64,000 nt of DNA from Allobosea lupini. Its GTDB lineage: Bacteria; Pseudomonadota; Alphaproteobacteria; Rhizobiales; Beijerinckiaceae. The notes beneath the pieces are model-generated. The model did not search any database, was not told the origin of the DNA, and saw only the letters and a program-made list of their open reading frames with translations. Positions 17,263-25,331 of the stretch are shown in pieces. How positions within the stretch are numbered: the first letter of the stretch is position 1; each line of letters starts with the position of its first letter. Position numbers and translations under genes: made by a program. The stretch covers positions 310,001 to 374,000 of the forward strand of contig NZ_FOAN01000005.1 of NCBI RefSeq assembly GCF_900109525.1. The letters are read 5' to 3'.

Positions 17263-18822
17263 TTAGACCTTGACCTCGCCGGGCGCGATGGTCAGGCCCT
17301 GGTTGACCTTCACATCCTGCAGAGCCTGCCGCCACAGGTTGGAAGCGTGGACATAGCCGAGCACGCCGAGCGGCGCGTCGCGGGCGGCCAGCGCCTGCAG
17401 CTTGCCGTATAGCTCCTTGAGCTTGGTTTCGTCGGTCTCGGCGAAGGCTGCCGCCAGCGTCTGGTTGAACTCGGGATTGTTGTAGCCGGTGCTCTTGGAC
17501 AGCACCTGCTCCGGCGTCAGGCAGACCTGCATGATGTAGCTCGGCTCGCCCGGCGACATGAAGACCTGCAGCGCCGCCTGGTGTTCGCCGCGGATCGCCT
17601 GCTGGATCAGCACCGAGAACTCGTAGACCTTGAGATTGACCTTGATCCCGATCTTGGCGAGCTGCGCCTGTACGAAGATCGCCGCATCCTTGGTGTCGAG
17701 CAGGTAGGGCTCGGCCTGGATGCTCAGGTCGAACTCGGCGCCCGAAGCGTATTTCGATTTGGCGAGCAGCGCTTTCGCCTTGTCGAGATCGAAGCCGAGC
17801 TCCTTGTCCGCCTCGGCATTGAACCACCAGCCGCGGGGCGGCGCCGGCACGGACGAGGGATCGAGCAGCCCGTAATAGACCTTCTCGCCGATCGTCTTGC
17901 GGTCGATCGCGGCGGAAACCGCCTTGCGGAAGTTCACGTCGTCGAAGGGCGCCTTCAGATTGTTGGTGTACATCAGCAGCGCGCCGCCCAGCGTCGGGCG
18001 CGAGGCGCCGGTGATGCCCGGCATCGTCTTCAGCCGGTTGAACTCGCGCGGCGGCGGCGCACTGATCAAATCGACCTGGCCGGTGAGGAGGTAGGCGACG
18101 CGGGTCGCGTCCTCCGGGATCATCTTGACGACGAGCCGGTCCCAGTGCGGCAGGCCCTTGCGCCAGTAGTTCGGGTTCTTCCTGAAGCTGATATAGTCGT
18201 TCGGCTTCCACTCCTCGAAGACGCCGAAGCCAGTGCCGACACCGGCGGGACGCGACTTGAAATAGTCGTCGCCATGCTCCTTGCGCGAGCCTGCGGGGTA
18301 GATGCCCATGTATTTGGTCAGGAAATAGAGCCAGGGGCCGTAAGGCTCGGAGAGCTCGAACTGGACCTTGAGCGGATCCAGTACCGCGACCTTGGTGATG
18401 CGGGTGAAGAGTGAGCGGCGTGCTGCCTTGTTGGCGGGGTCGAGCAGGTAGTCGAAGGAGTACTTCACGTCCTCCGCGGTCATCTTCTTGCCGTTGTGGA
18501 AGGTGACGTCGTCGCGCAATTCGAAGGTGTAGGTCTTCTTGTCGGCCGAGATCACCGGCAGGGCCTTGGCGAGCTGCGGCTTCAGCACGCCGTCGACATC
18601 GTATTCGACCAGGTTCTCGAACACGGCCTGGCCAAGCACCATGGCGTCGTGATTGAGCTGGTTTATCGGATCGATGGTGATCGGATTGCTCGGCAGGACG
18701 ACGGTCAGCGTCTTGCCATTGTTCGGTTGGGCGTGGAGCAGGCTCGCGGGCAAGAGGCCGCCCAGGGCGCCGCCTGCTGCAGCTGCGAGAAACGCACGGC
18801 GATTTGTCGGCACGGTCAGCAT
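17263..18822 (-). CDS. ABC transporter substrate-binding protein, family 5 (peptide/nickel type)
   Basis: 519 residues. A twin-arginine-like signal (NRRAFLAAAAGGALGG) leads into the mature protein. Family 5 marks include LRDDVTFHNGKKMTAEDVKYSFDYLLDP and the late NPEFNQTLAAAFAETD. It captures the cargo of the DppBCDF-like importer in the periplasm. A strong ribosome-binding site (GGGGAG) precedes the ATG. It is the first gene of the long operon that ends with the D-threonine aldolase-like gene, and is divergent from the LysR gene. Confidence 0.94.
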   Translation of the reverse strand: MLTVPTNRRAFLAAAAGGALGGLLPASLLHAQPNNGKTLTVVLPSNPITIDPINQLNHDAMVLGQAVFENLVEYDVDGVLKPQLAKALPVISADKKTYTFELRDDVTFHNGKKMTAEDVKYSFDYLLDPANKAARRSLFTRITKVAVLDPLKVQFELSEPYGPWLYFLTKYMGIYPAGSRKEHGDDYFKSRPAGVGTGFGVFEEWKPNDYISFRKNPNYWRKGLPHWDRLVVKMIPEDATRVAYLLTGQVDLISAPPPREFNRLKTMPGITGASRPTLGGALLMYTNNLKAPFDDVNFRKAVSAAIDRKTIGEKVYYGLLDPSSVPAPPRGWWFNAEADKELGFDLDKAKALLAKSKYASGAEFDLSIQAEPYLLDTKDAAIFVQAQLAKIGIKVNLKVYEFSVLIQQAIRGEHQAALQVFMSPGEPSYIMQVCLTPEQVLSKSTGYNNPEFNQTLAAAFAETDETKLKELYGKLQALAARDAPLGVLGYVHASNLWRQALQDVKVNQGLTIAPGEVKV

Positions 18823-18938
18823 CGGAGCTCCCCTGTTTTCTTGGCAATGCCTTGGCGGCGCCGGAGACCGGCGCCGCGCCGAACATGAGAAAGCTAGAGC
18901 GCCGGGGCGGCGATTAAAAATAAGAAGTGCTTGCCGCT

Positions 18939-18957
18939 CGATTGCCTCAGGCTATCG
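18939..18957. promoter_or_regulatory. 19-base near-perfect palindrome, candidate LysR operator
   Basis: The sequence CGATTGCCTCAGGCTATCG is palindromic except for one mismatched pair and fits the T-N11-A LysR box. It ends 9 bases before the LysR ATG, in the divergent region shared with the peptide-binding protein gene. It likely mediates autoregulation and control of the dpp-hyu operon. Its place between the alternative TTG and the ATG also supports the ATG start of the LysR gene. Confidence 0.5.
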
Positions 18958-18966
18958 TCTCAGGCG

Positions 18967-19851
18967 ATGCGCTATACCTTCGGTCAAGCGGAAGCGTTCT
19001 ATTGGGTGGCCCGGCTCGGCGGGTTCCGCGCCGCCGCCCTGCATCTCAACCTGTCGCAACCGACGGTCAGCCTGCGGATCAAGGAGCTCGAGCGCATCCT
19101 TGACGGCGAGCTCTTCGACCGCTCGCTCTATCGCCCGGTGCCGACGACGCTCGGCAATGCGATCTATGCCGATGTCGAGCGCATGCTGGCCCATGCCGAG
19201 CAGGTGCAGCGCCACAGCAAGGACGGCCTCCGCGGCAGGAGCCTGCTGCGCATCGGCGCTGCCGATTCCTTCGCCGCCGCCATCCTGCCGGAGCTGCTCG
19301 CCCAGCTGGCGCGCCGCCATGCCGAATTACAGGTCGACGTCACCGTCGACTTCAGCACGAAGCTCGAACAGCTCCTGCTCGATCGCTCGATCGACATCGC
19401 CTTCCTCTCGCAGCCGCGTGCCCATGAAGGGATCACCATCGTCCCGCTCTGGCTGATCGATCTCGTCTGGGTGGTGGGCGAAGGCCTGGCATTCACGGGC
19501 AGCGTTGCGACGCCGGAGAACCTGGTAGACCTGCCGATCTTCACCAACAGCTCACCATCGGGCCTGTTCACCACGATACAGATGTGGTTCGGCGCACATG
19601 GCCTGAAGCCGCGCCGCCTCAACACCTGCAATCCGCTGACCGTGATCGCCCGCCTCGCCAGCGCCGGCACCGGCGCGGCGATGATCCCGCGCGAGATGAT
19701 CCACCTCTCCGGCGAGAAGCTGGCGCTGCGCGTGCTCGAAGCCGATCCGCCGATCCCTTCGCACAATCTTTGCGCTATGTGGTGGAACAACGAATCCGCC
19801 GACGAGTGCGGTTATCTCGCCAATCTCGCTCGCGAAATCGCGACCGCCTGA
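18967..19851 (+). CDS. LysR-family transcriptional regulator
   Basis: 294 residues from MRYTFGQAEAFYWVARLGGF. The helix-turn-helix is in FRAAALHLNLSQPTVSLRIK with KELERILDGELFDRS after it; an effector-binding domain follows. An in-frame TTG 36 bases upstream is possible but would place the start before a palindromic operator and add residues unlike the family. It is divergent from the dpp-hyu-aldolase operon and is the obvious regulator of it. Confidence 0.92.
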   Translation: MRYTFGQAEAFYWVARLGGFRAAALHLNLSQPTVSLRIKELERILDGELFDRSLYRPVPTTLGNAIYADVERMLAHAEQVQRHSKDGLRGRSLLRIGAADSFAAAILPELLAQLARRHAELQVDVTVDFSTKLEQLLLDRSIDIAFLSQPRAHEGITIVPLWLIDLVWVVGEGLAFTGSVATPENLVDLPIFTNSSPSGLFTTIQMWFGAHGLKPRRLNTCNPLTVIARLASAGTGAAMIPREMIHLSGEKLALRVLEADPPIPSHNLCAMWWNNESADECGYLANLAREIATA

Positions 19852-19981
19852 CGCTGGGACATGCCCCTTATCCAGGCGGAATGCCGGATTTGCGGCCAAA
19901 ACAGGGCATAGCCCCCGAGCCGAGCATGCATTAGGCTGCCCTCCAGGCCATCTCATAATAGGCCGGCTAGAACAGGGGAAT

Positions 19982-21772
19982 ATGATGGACGAGCGTACGC
20001 TGAGCAGCTTGATCGAGAACGTGAAGGACGGCGCGATCTCCCGCCGCTCCTTCATTCGCAGACTGGCTGCCGTCGGCATCACGGCGCCGATCGCTTCGCA
20101 GATCCTGGCCTGGAACGACGTCGCCATGGCGCAGGCGTCGCTGCAGTACAAGCCGACCAAGGCCGGCGGCGGCGGGCCGCTGAAGATCCTGCTCTGGCAG
20201 GCGCCGACGCTGCTCAACCCGCACTTCGCCAGCGGCACCAAGGACCAGATCGCCGGGCGCATCTTCTTCGAGCCGCTCGCCGGCTGGGACAAGGACGGCA
20301 ACCTCACCCCGCAGCTCGCCGCCGAAGTGCCGAGCCGGGCCAATGGCGGCCTCTCCGAAGACGGCAAGGTCGTGACCTGGAAGCTGAAGCAGGGCGTCAA
20401 ATGGCATGACGGCAAGCCGTTCACCGCCGACGACGTCGTCTTCACCTGGGAATATGCCGCCGATCCGGCGACAGCCGCCTACACCACCGGCTCCTACACC
20501 AACATCAAGGTCGAAAAGGTCGACGACCACACCGTCAAGGTCATCTTCAAGGAGCCGACGCCGTTCTGGGCCGATCCCTTCGTCGGCGTCGTCGGCCAGA
20601 TCCTGCCGAAGCACCATTTCGGCGACTACAAGGGTGCCAAATCGCGCGAGGCCCCGGCCAATCTCAAGCCGGTCGGCACCGGTCCGTACAAGTTCGTCGA
20701 CTTCAAGCCGGGCGATATCCTGACCGGCGCGCGCAACGAGGATTACCACGTCAAGAACCAGCCGCATTTCGACACGATCGAAGTCAAGGGCGGCGGCGAT
20801 GCGGTCTCGGCGGCGCGGGCCGTCCTGCAGACCGGCGAGTTCGACTACGCCTGGAACCTGCAGGTCGAGGACGAGGTGCTGAAGAAGATGGAGACCGGCG
20901 GCCGCGGCAAGGTCAGCGCGGTCGCCTCGGGCGACATCGAGTTCATCATCCTCAACACCACCGATCCGTGGACCGAGGTCGACGGCGAGCGCTCCAGCGT
21001 CAAGACCAAGCACCCGACCCTGTCGGATCCCAAGGTGCGCGAGGCGATCAATCTGCTGATCGACCGCGATTCGATCCAGAAGTTCATCTACGGCCGCGGC
21101 GGCACCGCAACGGCGAGCTTCGTCAACGAGCCCAAGCAGTTCAAGTCGCAGAAGCTGAAATACGAGTTCAACGTCGACAAGGCCAACAAGATCCTCGACG
21201 ACGCCGGCTACAAGAAGGGCTCGGACGGCATCCGCGAGAAGGACGGCAAGAAGCTCAAATACGTCTACCAGACCTCGATCAACGCCCCGCGCCAGAAGAC
21301 GCAGGCGATCATCAAGCAGGCCTGCCAGAAGGTCGGCATCGACCTGGAGCTGAAGTCGGTGACGGCATCGGTGTTCTTCTCCTCCGACGTCGCCAATCCC
21401 GACACCTACACCAAGCTCTATGTCGACATGGAGATGTATACGACGACACAGCCGCAGCCCGATCCGGAGCGTTTCCTCAACCAGTTCGTCTCGTGGGAGA
21501 TCGCCAACAAGGAGAACAAGTGGCTGGGCCGGAACGTCTCGCGCTATTCGGATCCTGCGGCCGACGAGGCCTACAAGGCCGCCCAGAAGGAGCTCGATCC
21601 GGCCAAGCGCGCCGCGCTCCTGATCAAGGTCAATGAGATCTTCTGTGAAGCCAATGTGATCCTGCCGCTGCTTTCGCGCACCCGCGTCGCCGCCTCGGTG
21701 ACCAATCTGATGCACGACCATAGCGGCTGGGACGTCGACACCTGGAACGTCGCTGCCTGGTATCGCAGCTGA
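19982..21772 (+). CDS. Peptide-type ABC transporter substrate-binding protein (family 5)
   Basis: 596 residues. The signal region ISRRSFIRRLAAVGITAPIA is a twin-arginine type. Family 5 marks: LKQGVKWHDGKPFTADDVVF and VGTGPYKFVDFKPGD. It is longer than many relatives. Two ATGs stand in tandem at the start; a GGGG stretch precedes them. It is followed by a strong hairpin and then two permease genes, but no ATPase genes, so the importer must borrow ATPases from another locus. Confidence 0.93.
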   Translation: MMDERTLSSLIENVKDGAISRRSFIRRLAAVGITAPIASQILAWNDVAMAQASLQYKPTKAGGGGPLKILLWQAPTLLNPHFASGTKDQIAGRIFFEPLAGWDKDGNLTPQLAAEVPSRANGGLSEDGKVVTWKLKQGVKWHDGKPFTADDVVFTWEYAADPATAAYTTGSYTNIKVEKVDDHTVKVIFKEPTPFWADPFVGVVGQILPKHHFGDYKGAKSREAPANLKPVGTGPYKFVDFKPGDILTGARNEDYHVKNQPHFDTIEVKGGGDAVSAARAVLQTGEFDYAWNLQVEDEVLKKMETGGRGKVSAVASGDIEFIILNTTDPWTEVDGERSSVKTKHPTLSDPKVREAINLLIDRDSIQKFIYGRGGTATASFVNEPKQFKSQKLKYEFNVDKANKILDDAGYKKGSDGIREKDGKKLKYVYQTSINAPRQKTQAIIKQACQKVGIDLELKSVTASVFFSSDVANPDTYTKLYVDMEMYTTTQPQPDPERFLNQFVSWEIANKENKWLGRNVSRYSDPAADEAYKAAQKELDPAKRAALLIKVNEIFCEANVILPLLSRTRVAASVTNLMHDHSGWDVDTWNVAAWYRS

Positions 21773-21780
21773 GGCTGGCT

Positions 21781-21820
21781 AAGCCGCTCGCGGACGACCG
21801 ATACCGTCCGCGAGCGGCTT
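21781..21820 (+). terminator. Strong intergenic hairpin after the binding protein gene
   Basis: A perfect 16-base stem (AAGCCGCTCGCGGACG and its complement) closes an 8-base loop, 9 bases after the stop codon. There is no long T-run after it, so it may act as a partial terminator or as a 3'-end mRNA stabiliser. That would make more binding protein than permease, a common arrangement in ABC importer operons. Confidence 0.65.
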
Positions 21821-21920
21821 CTTGCCGCTTCCCCGCGAGCCGCCTCCGGCCCGGTGACGTCTCGTTGCCATCAGCCCGTGCGGCTCGCTTTAGCGACACC
21901 CCGCTTCACGGGAATTCTTG

Positions 21921-22880
21921 ATGGCGACCTATCTTCTGCGGCGATTGCTGATCGCCATACCGAGCCTGCTCGGCATCAGCCTGATCCTGTTCACGGTCCT
22001 GGCACTGGCGCCGGGCGACCCGTTCTCGGAGATGGCGACCAACCCCAATGTCCCGCCCGAGGTCCGCGAGGCGCTGCGCGCCAGCTTCGGCCTGAACGAC
22101 CCGATCATGGTGCGCTATCTGCGCTGGCTTTCGGCCATGGCGCAGGGCGACTGGGGCTTCTCCTTCGCCAGCCGCATCGATGTCGACACCCTGATCATGC
22201 AGCGCGTGCCGACCACGCTCTTCGTCGTCGGCACCTCGCAGATCCTGGCGCTGTGCATCGCGCTGCCGGTTGGGATCTACGCGGCGACGCGGCCCTATTC
22301 GGTCTTCGACCAGATCGCCAACACGCTCGCCTTCGTCGGCTTCTCGCTGCCGACCTTCTTCACCGGCCTGCTCCTGATCCTGCTGTTCTCGATCAAGCTC
22401 GACTGGTTCCCCTTCGTCTATCGCTCCGACATCGCTGCCAGCGGCTGGCGCTGGTATTGGGAGATGTTCCGTCAGGCGATCATGCCGATCACGGTACTCG
22501 GCCTGTTCCAGGCTGCGTCGTATACCCGCTATGTCCGCTCGGCCGTGCTCGACGTGATCCGGCTCGACTATGTCACGACGGCCCGCGCCAAGGGCCTGAG
22601 CGAGAAGCGGGTCACGCTGCGGCACATCACCCGCAACGCGCTGATCCCGGTCGTGACGCTCGTCGCCCTGCAGATGCCGGCGGTCTTCGGCGGCGCCATC
22701 GTCACCGAGCAGATCTTCCGGATCCCCGGCATCGGCTCGCTGCTGATCGACGCGATCCTCGCCAACGACACCCCCGTGATCATGGCCGTGACCTTCGTCT
22801 TCGCCTGCCTGGTCGTCCTCTTCAACCTCATTGCGGACCTGCTCTATGGCTGGCTCGACCCTCGCATCTCCTTCGGCTGA
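21921..22880 (+). CDS. Peptide-type ABC transporter permease (DppB-like)
   Basis: 319 residues from MATYLLRRLLIAIPSLLGIS, the usual DppB first helix. The loop LRASFGLNDPIMVRYLRWL and coupling motif LDYVTTARAKGLSEKRVTLR are typical. A TTG directly before the ATG is an alternative start. It belongs with the binding protein upstream and the next permease, which overlaps it. Confidence 0.93.
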   Translation: MATYLLRRLLIAIPSLLGISLILFTVLALAPGDPFSEMATNPNVPPEVREALRASFGLNDPIMVRYLRWLSAMAQGDWGFSFASRIDVDTLIMQRVPTTLFVVGTSQILALCIALPVGIYAATRPYSVFDQIANTLAFVGFSLPTFFTGLLLILLFSIKLDWFPFVYRSDIAASGWRWYWEMFRQAIMPITVLGLFQAASYTRYVRSAVLDVIRLDYVTTARAKGLSEKRVTLRHITRNALIPVVTLVALQMPAVFGGAIVTEQIFRIPGIGSLLIDAILANDTPVIMAVTFVFACLVVLFNLIADLLYGWLDPRISFG

Positions 22881-23790
22881 CCCGGCCGTGGCCGCAGTGG
22901 CCGCCGCGACCGTATCGGTCTCGCCCGGCCGCGAAACCTGGCGGCGTTTCCGCCGCCACAAGCTCGCCATGGCGAGCACTCTCATCCTGGCGCTGCTGAT
23001 CCTCGGCGTGGTCGTCGGTCCCTGGGTGTGGACCATCCCGATCAACGACATCGACTTTTCGGCGACGTTGCAGGGCCCGTCGCTGGCGCATCCCTTCGGC
23101 ACCGACGATCTTGGCCAGGATATCCTGGCGCGGATGATGTATGGCGGCCGCATCTCGCTCGCCGTCGGCCTCGCCGCCATGGTGGTCGCGACCACCGTCG
23201 GCGTCGTCATCGGCGCTCTCGCCGGCATGTCGCGCAAGATCGCCGACCCCGTGCTGATGTGGGTGACGGACCTGTTCCTGTCGCTGCCGCAGCTGCCGCT
23301 GCTGCTGCTGGTGATCTACCTGTTCCGCGAGCAGCTCAAGGCGGTGTTCGGCGTCGAAGGCGGCGTCTTCATCCTGATCGTCGTCGTCATCGGCGGCCTG
23401 CGCTGGATGCCGGTCGCCCGTTTGGTCCGTGCGCAGTTCCTCTCGCTGCGCGAAAAGGAGTTCGTCGAGGCCGCCAAGGCCCAGGGCGCCACCAAGCTCC
23501 GGCAGATGACGCGCCACATCCTGCCCAACGCGCTCGGGCCCGTCATCGTCGCGTCGACGATCGAGGTCTCCTCTGCGATCATCGCGGAGTCCACGCTCTC
23601 CTTCCTCGGCCTCGGCTTTCCGCCGGATATCCCGACCTGGGGGCGCCTGCTCTTCGACGCCAAGGACCACCTCGATACCGCCCCGCACTGGGCGCTGTTT
23701 CCTGGCGCGGCGATCTTCCTGACCGTGCTGTCAATCAACTTCATCGGCGACGGCCTGCGCGACGCGCTCGACCCGCGCCGCGTGATCTGA
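22846..23790 (+). CDS. Peptide-type ABC transporter permease (DppC-like)
   Basis: 314 residues from an ATG 35 bases inside the preceding permease gene; a TTG 15 bases earlier is an alternative. DppC hallmarks are HPFGTDDLGQDILARMMYGGR and the coupling motif EKEFVEAAKAQGATKLRQMT. No ATPase genes follow; a hairpin and then a response regulator do. The pair with the DppB-like protein forms the pore. Confidence 0.93.
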   Translation: MAGSTLASPSADPAVAAVAAATVSVSPGRETWRRFRRHKLAMASTLILALLILGVVVGPWVWTIPINDIDFSATLQGPSLAHPFGTDDLGQDILARMMYGGRISLAVGLAAMVVATTVGVVIGALAGMSRKIADPVLMWVTDLFLSLPQLPLLLLVIYLFREQLKAVFGVEGGVFILIVVVIGGLRWMPVARLVRAQFLSLREKEFVEAAKAQGATKLRQMTRHILPNALGPVIVASTIEVSSAIIAESTLSFLGLGFPPDIPTWGRLLFDAKDHLDTAPHWALFPGAAIFLTVLSINFIGDGLRDALDPRRVI

Positions 23791-23807
23791 ACGCGCTATA
23801 CGACAAC

Positions 23808-23831
23808 GCCAGGCCGGCAGCCCGGCCTGGC
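23808..23831 (+). terminator. Hairpin after the permease operon
   Basis: A perfect 10-base GC-rich stem (GCCAGGCCGG and its complement) closes a 4-base loop, 18 bases after the DppC-like stop. There is no T-run, but its position at the end of the operon and before a regulator gene suggests termination. Confidence 0.5.
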
Positions 23832-24022
23832 AGCATATGACCTCATCTCCTCGGCAGCTCGCTGATGGAACTGACGGTGGATAGCCGGTCGGCCTTTGAC
23901 CGCGCGGTGAACAGCCGTCAACATCCGCAGGCTCGACCGCTTGCGGGGTACCCGTCCCTGTAGAATCGTCCGCTCGGCCGAATCGTGCCGGAATCGGAGC
24001 GCCGACAGGCGAAGCAGAGCTG

Positions 24023-24739
24023 ATGGATGCGACCTTCCGCGACCGGCTCGTCATCGTCGAGGACGACCCGGTCACCCGCGCGGTCATCGCCGGCTATTTC
24101 ACCGATCAGGGCTTCCAGGTCGAGGAAGCCGAGACCATCGCCCAGGCCAGGCAGGCGGTGCGGCGCTTCAGGCCGGACCTGGTCTTCATCGATGTCGTCC
24201 TGCCGGACGGCGACGGCCTGGAGCTCGCCCGGGAACTCCAATCGGCCTCCGATGCCGGCATCATTTTCGTGACAAGGCGCGACGCCGATGTCGATCGCAT
24301 CGTCGGGCTCGAGCTCGCCGGCGATCACTATGTCAGCAAGCCGGTCGACCTGCGCGACCTGCTTGCCAGGGCCCGTTCCCTGCTGCGCCGCCGCCGGACC
24401 GAGCGTGACGCGGCGCGCCGCAACACCGTGGCGCTCTTTGGACCCTTCACGATCGACCTGCTGCGCCGCGAGCTCGCGATGAACAACGGCGAGCCCATGC
24501 GCCTGACCCGCGGCGAGTTCGATCTCTTGGCCGCGCTCATCGAGAGCAATGGCCATCCTCTCAGCCGCGACTATCTGATCGAGGTCATCAGCAACCGCTT
24601 CACCGATGTCGACGCACGCAGCGTCGATGCTCTGGTCGCACGTCTGCGCAAGAAGCTCGGGGACACCGACAAATCGGGGATCATCGCGACCGTCAGCGGC
24701 AAGGGCTACAAGATCGGCGTCCCCGTCGAGCGCATTTAG
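24023..24739 (+). CDS. OmpR-family response regulator (ArcA/TorR-like), orphan
   Basis: 238 residues. The receiver has the acidic pair in IVEDDP, phospho-acceptor Asp57 (LVFIDVVLPDGDG) and lysine in VSKPVDLRDL. The C-terminal winged helix shows LTRGEFDLLAALIESNGHPL and RSVDALVARLRKKL. No histidine kinase gene adjoins it. It follows the ATPase-less peptide importer and converges on, overlapping by 4 bases, the RpiB-like gene. Confidence 0.92.
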   Translation: MDATFRDRLVIVEDDPVTRAVIAGYFTDQGFQVEEAETIAQARQAVRRFRPDLVFIDVVLPDGDGLELARELQSASDAGIIFVTRRDADVDRIVGLELAGDHYVSKPVDLRDLLARARSLLRRRRTERDAARRNTVALFGPFTIDLLRRELAMNNGEPMRLTRGEFDLLAALIESNGHPLSRDYLIEVISNRFTDVDARSVDALVARLRKKLGDTDKSGIIATVSGKGYKIGVPVERI

Positions 24740-25185
24740 CCCTCCAGCGCCCCGATCATCTCCACCCGCGTCGCATGCCGGCCACCCTCGAACCCGGCGC
24801 TCAGGAACGCATCGACGATGTCGAGCGCCAGCCCTTCACCGACGACCCGCGCACCGATCGACAGCATGTTGGCGTCGTTGTGCTGACGGATCATGCGGGC
24901 TGAGAACGTCTCGGCGCAGACCCCGCAGCGAATGCCCTTGACCTTGTTCGCCGCCATCATGATGCCCTGCCCGGTGCCGCACAGGATGATGCCGAGCCGG
25001 CAATCGCCGGAGGCGACGAGCCGTGCCGCAGCTTCGCCATGCTTGGGGTAAGGCGTGCTCTCCGGCGTCGTCGGCCCGATATCGACCACAGCCCAGCCCT
25101 GCGCCGCGACATGGGCGGCGATGGCCTGGCGGAGCGGAATGGCGGCATGGTCACTGGAGAGGACGATGCGGTTGCTGGCTGTCAT
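24736..25185 (-). CDS. rpiB: RpiB/LacA/LacB-family sugar-phosphate isomerase (ribose-5-phosphate isomerase B-like)
   Basis: 149 residues. The fold-defining blocks SSDHAAIPLR, ILCGTGQGIMMAANK (catalytic Cys in LCGTG) and RQHNDANMLSIGARV (with the catalytic-region His and Asn) are all present. RpiB interconverts ribose-5-phosphate and ribulose-5-phosphate; close relatives act on other sugar phosphates such as allose-, galactose- or erythrulose-phosphates. No sugar operon surrounds it, so the assignment rests on sequence alone. Confidence 0.88.
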   Translation of the reverse strand: MTASNRIVLSSDHAAIPLRQAIAAHVAAQGWAVVDIGPTTPESTPYPKHGEAAARLVASGDCRLGIILCGTGQGIMMAANKVKGIRCGVCAETFSARMIRQHNDANMLSIGARVVGEGLALDIVDAFLSAGFEGGRHATRVEMIGALEG

Positions 25186-25331
25186 GGCGAAGTCGTCCCT
25201 TTTCCCGAGGCCGCCTGGCGGCCTGGCCAGGTTGGATCAGGCGCGTCTTGTCTCGCCCGCATCTTGTCTCGTCAATACCTTGGACCTTCGCGGACCGGCC
25301 AGATCGTAAAAGCACCCGAGGCTATCTGGCC

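Noticed and set aside
19967..21721. A 584-codon minus-strand frame opposite the peptide-binding protein.
   Set aside because: Leu/Val/Asp/Gly-rich antisense shadow with no family pattern; the plus-strand protein is clearly a family 5 binding protein.
25209..25223. GGCCGCC-T-GGCGGCC hairpin between the rpiB-like and hybrid kinase genes.
   Set aside because: Symmetric but without a T-run on either side; it could end the kinase transcript or be chance in GC-rich DNA.
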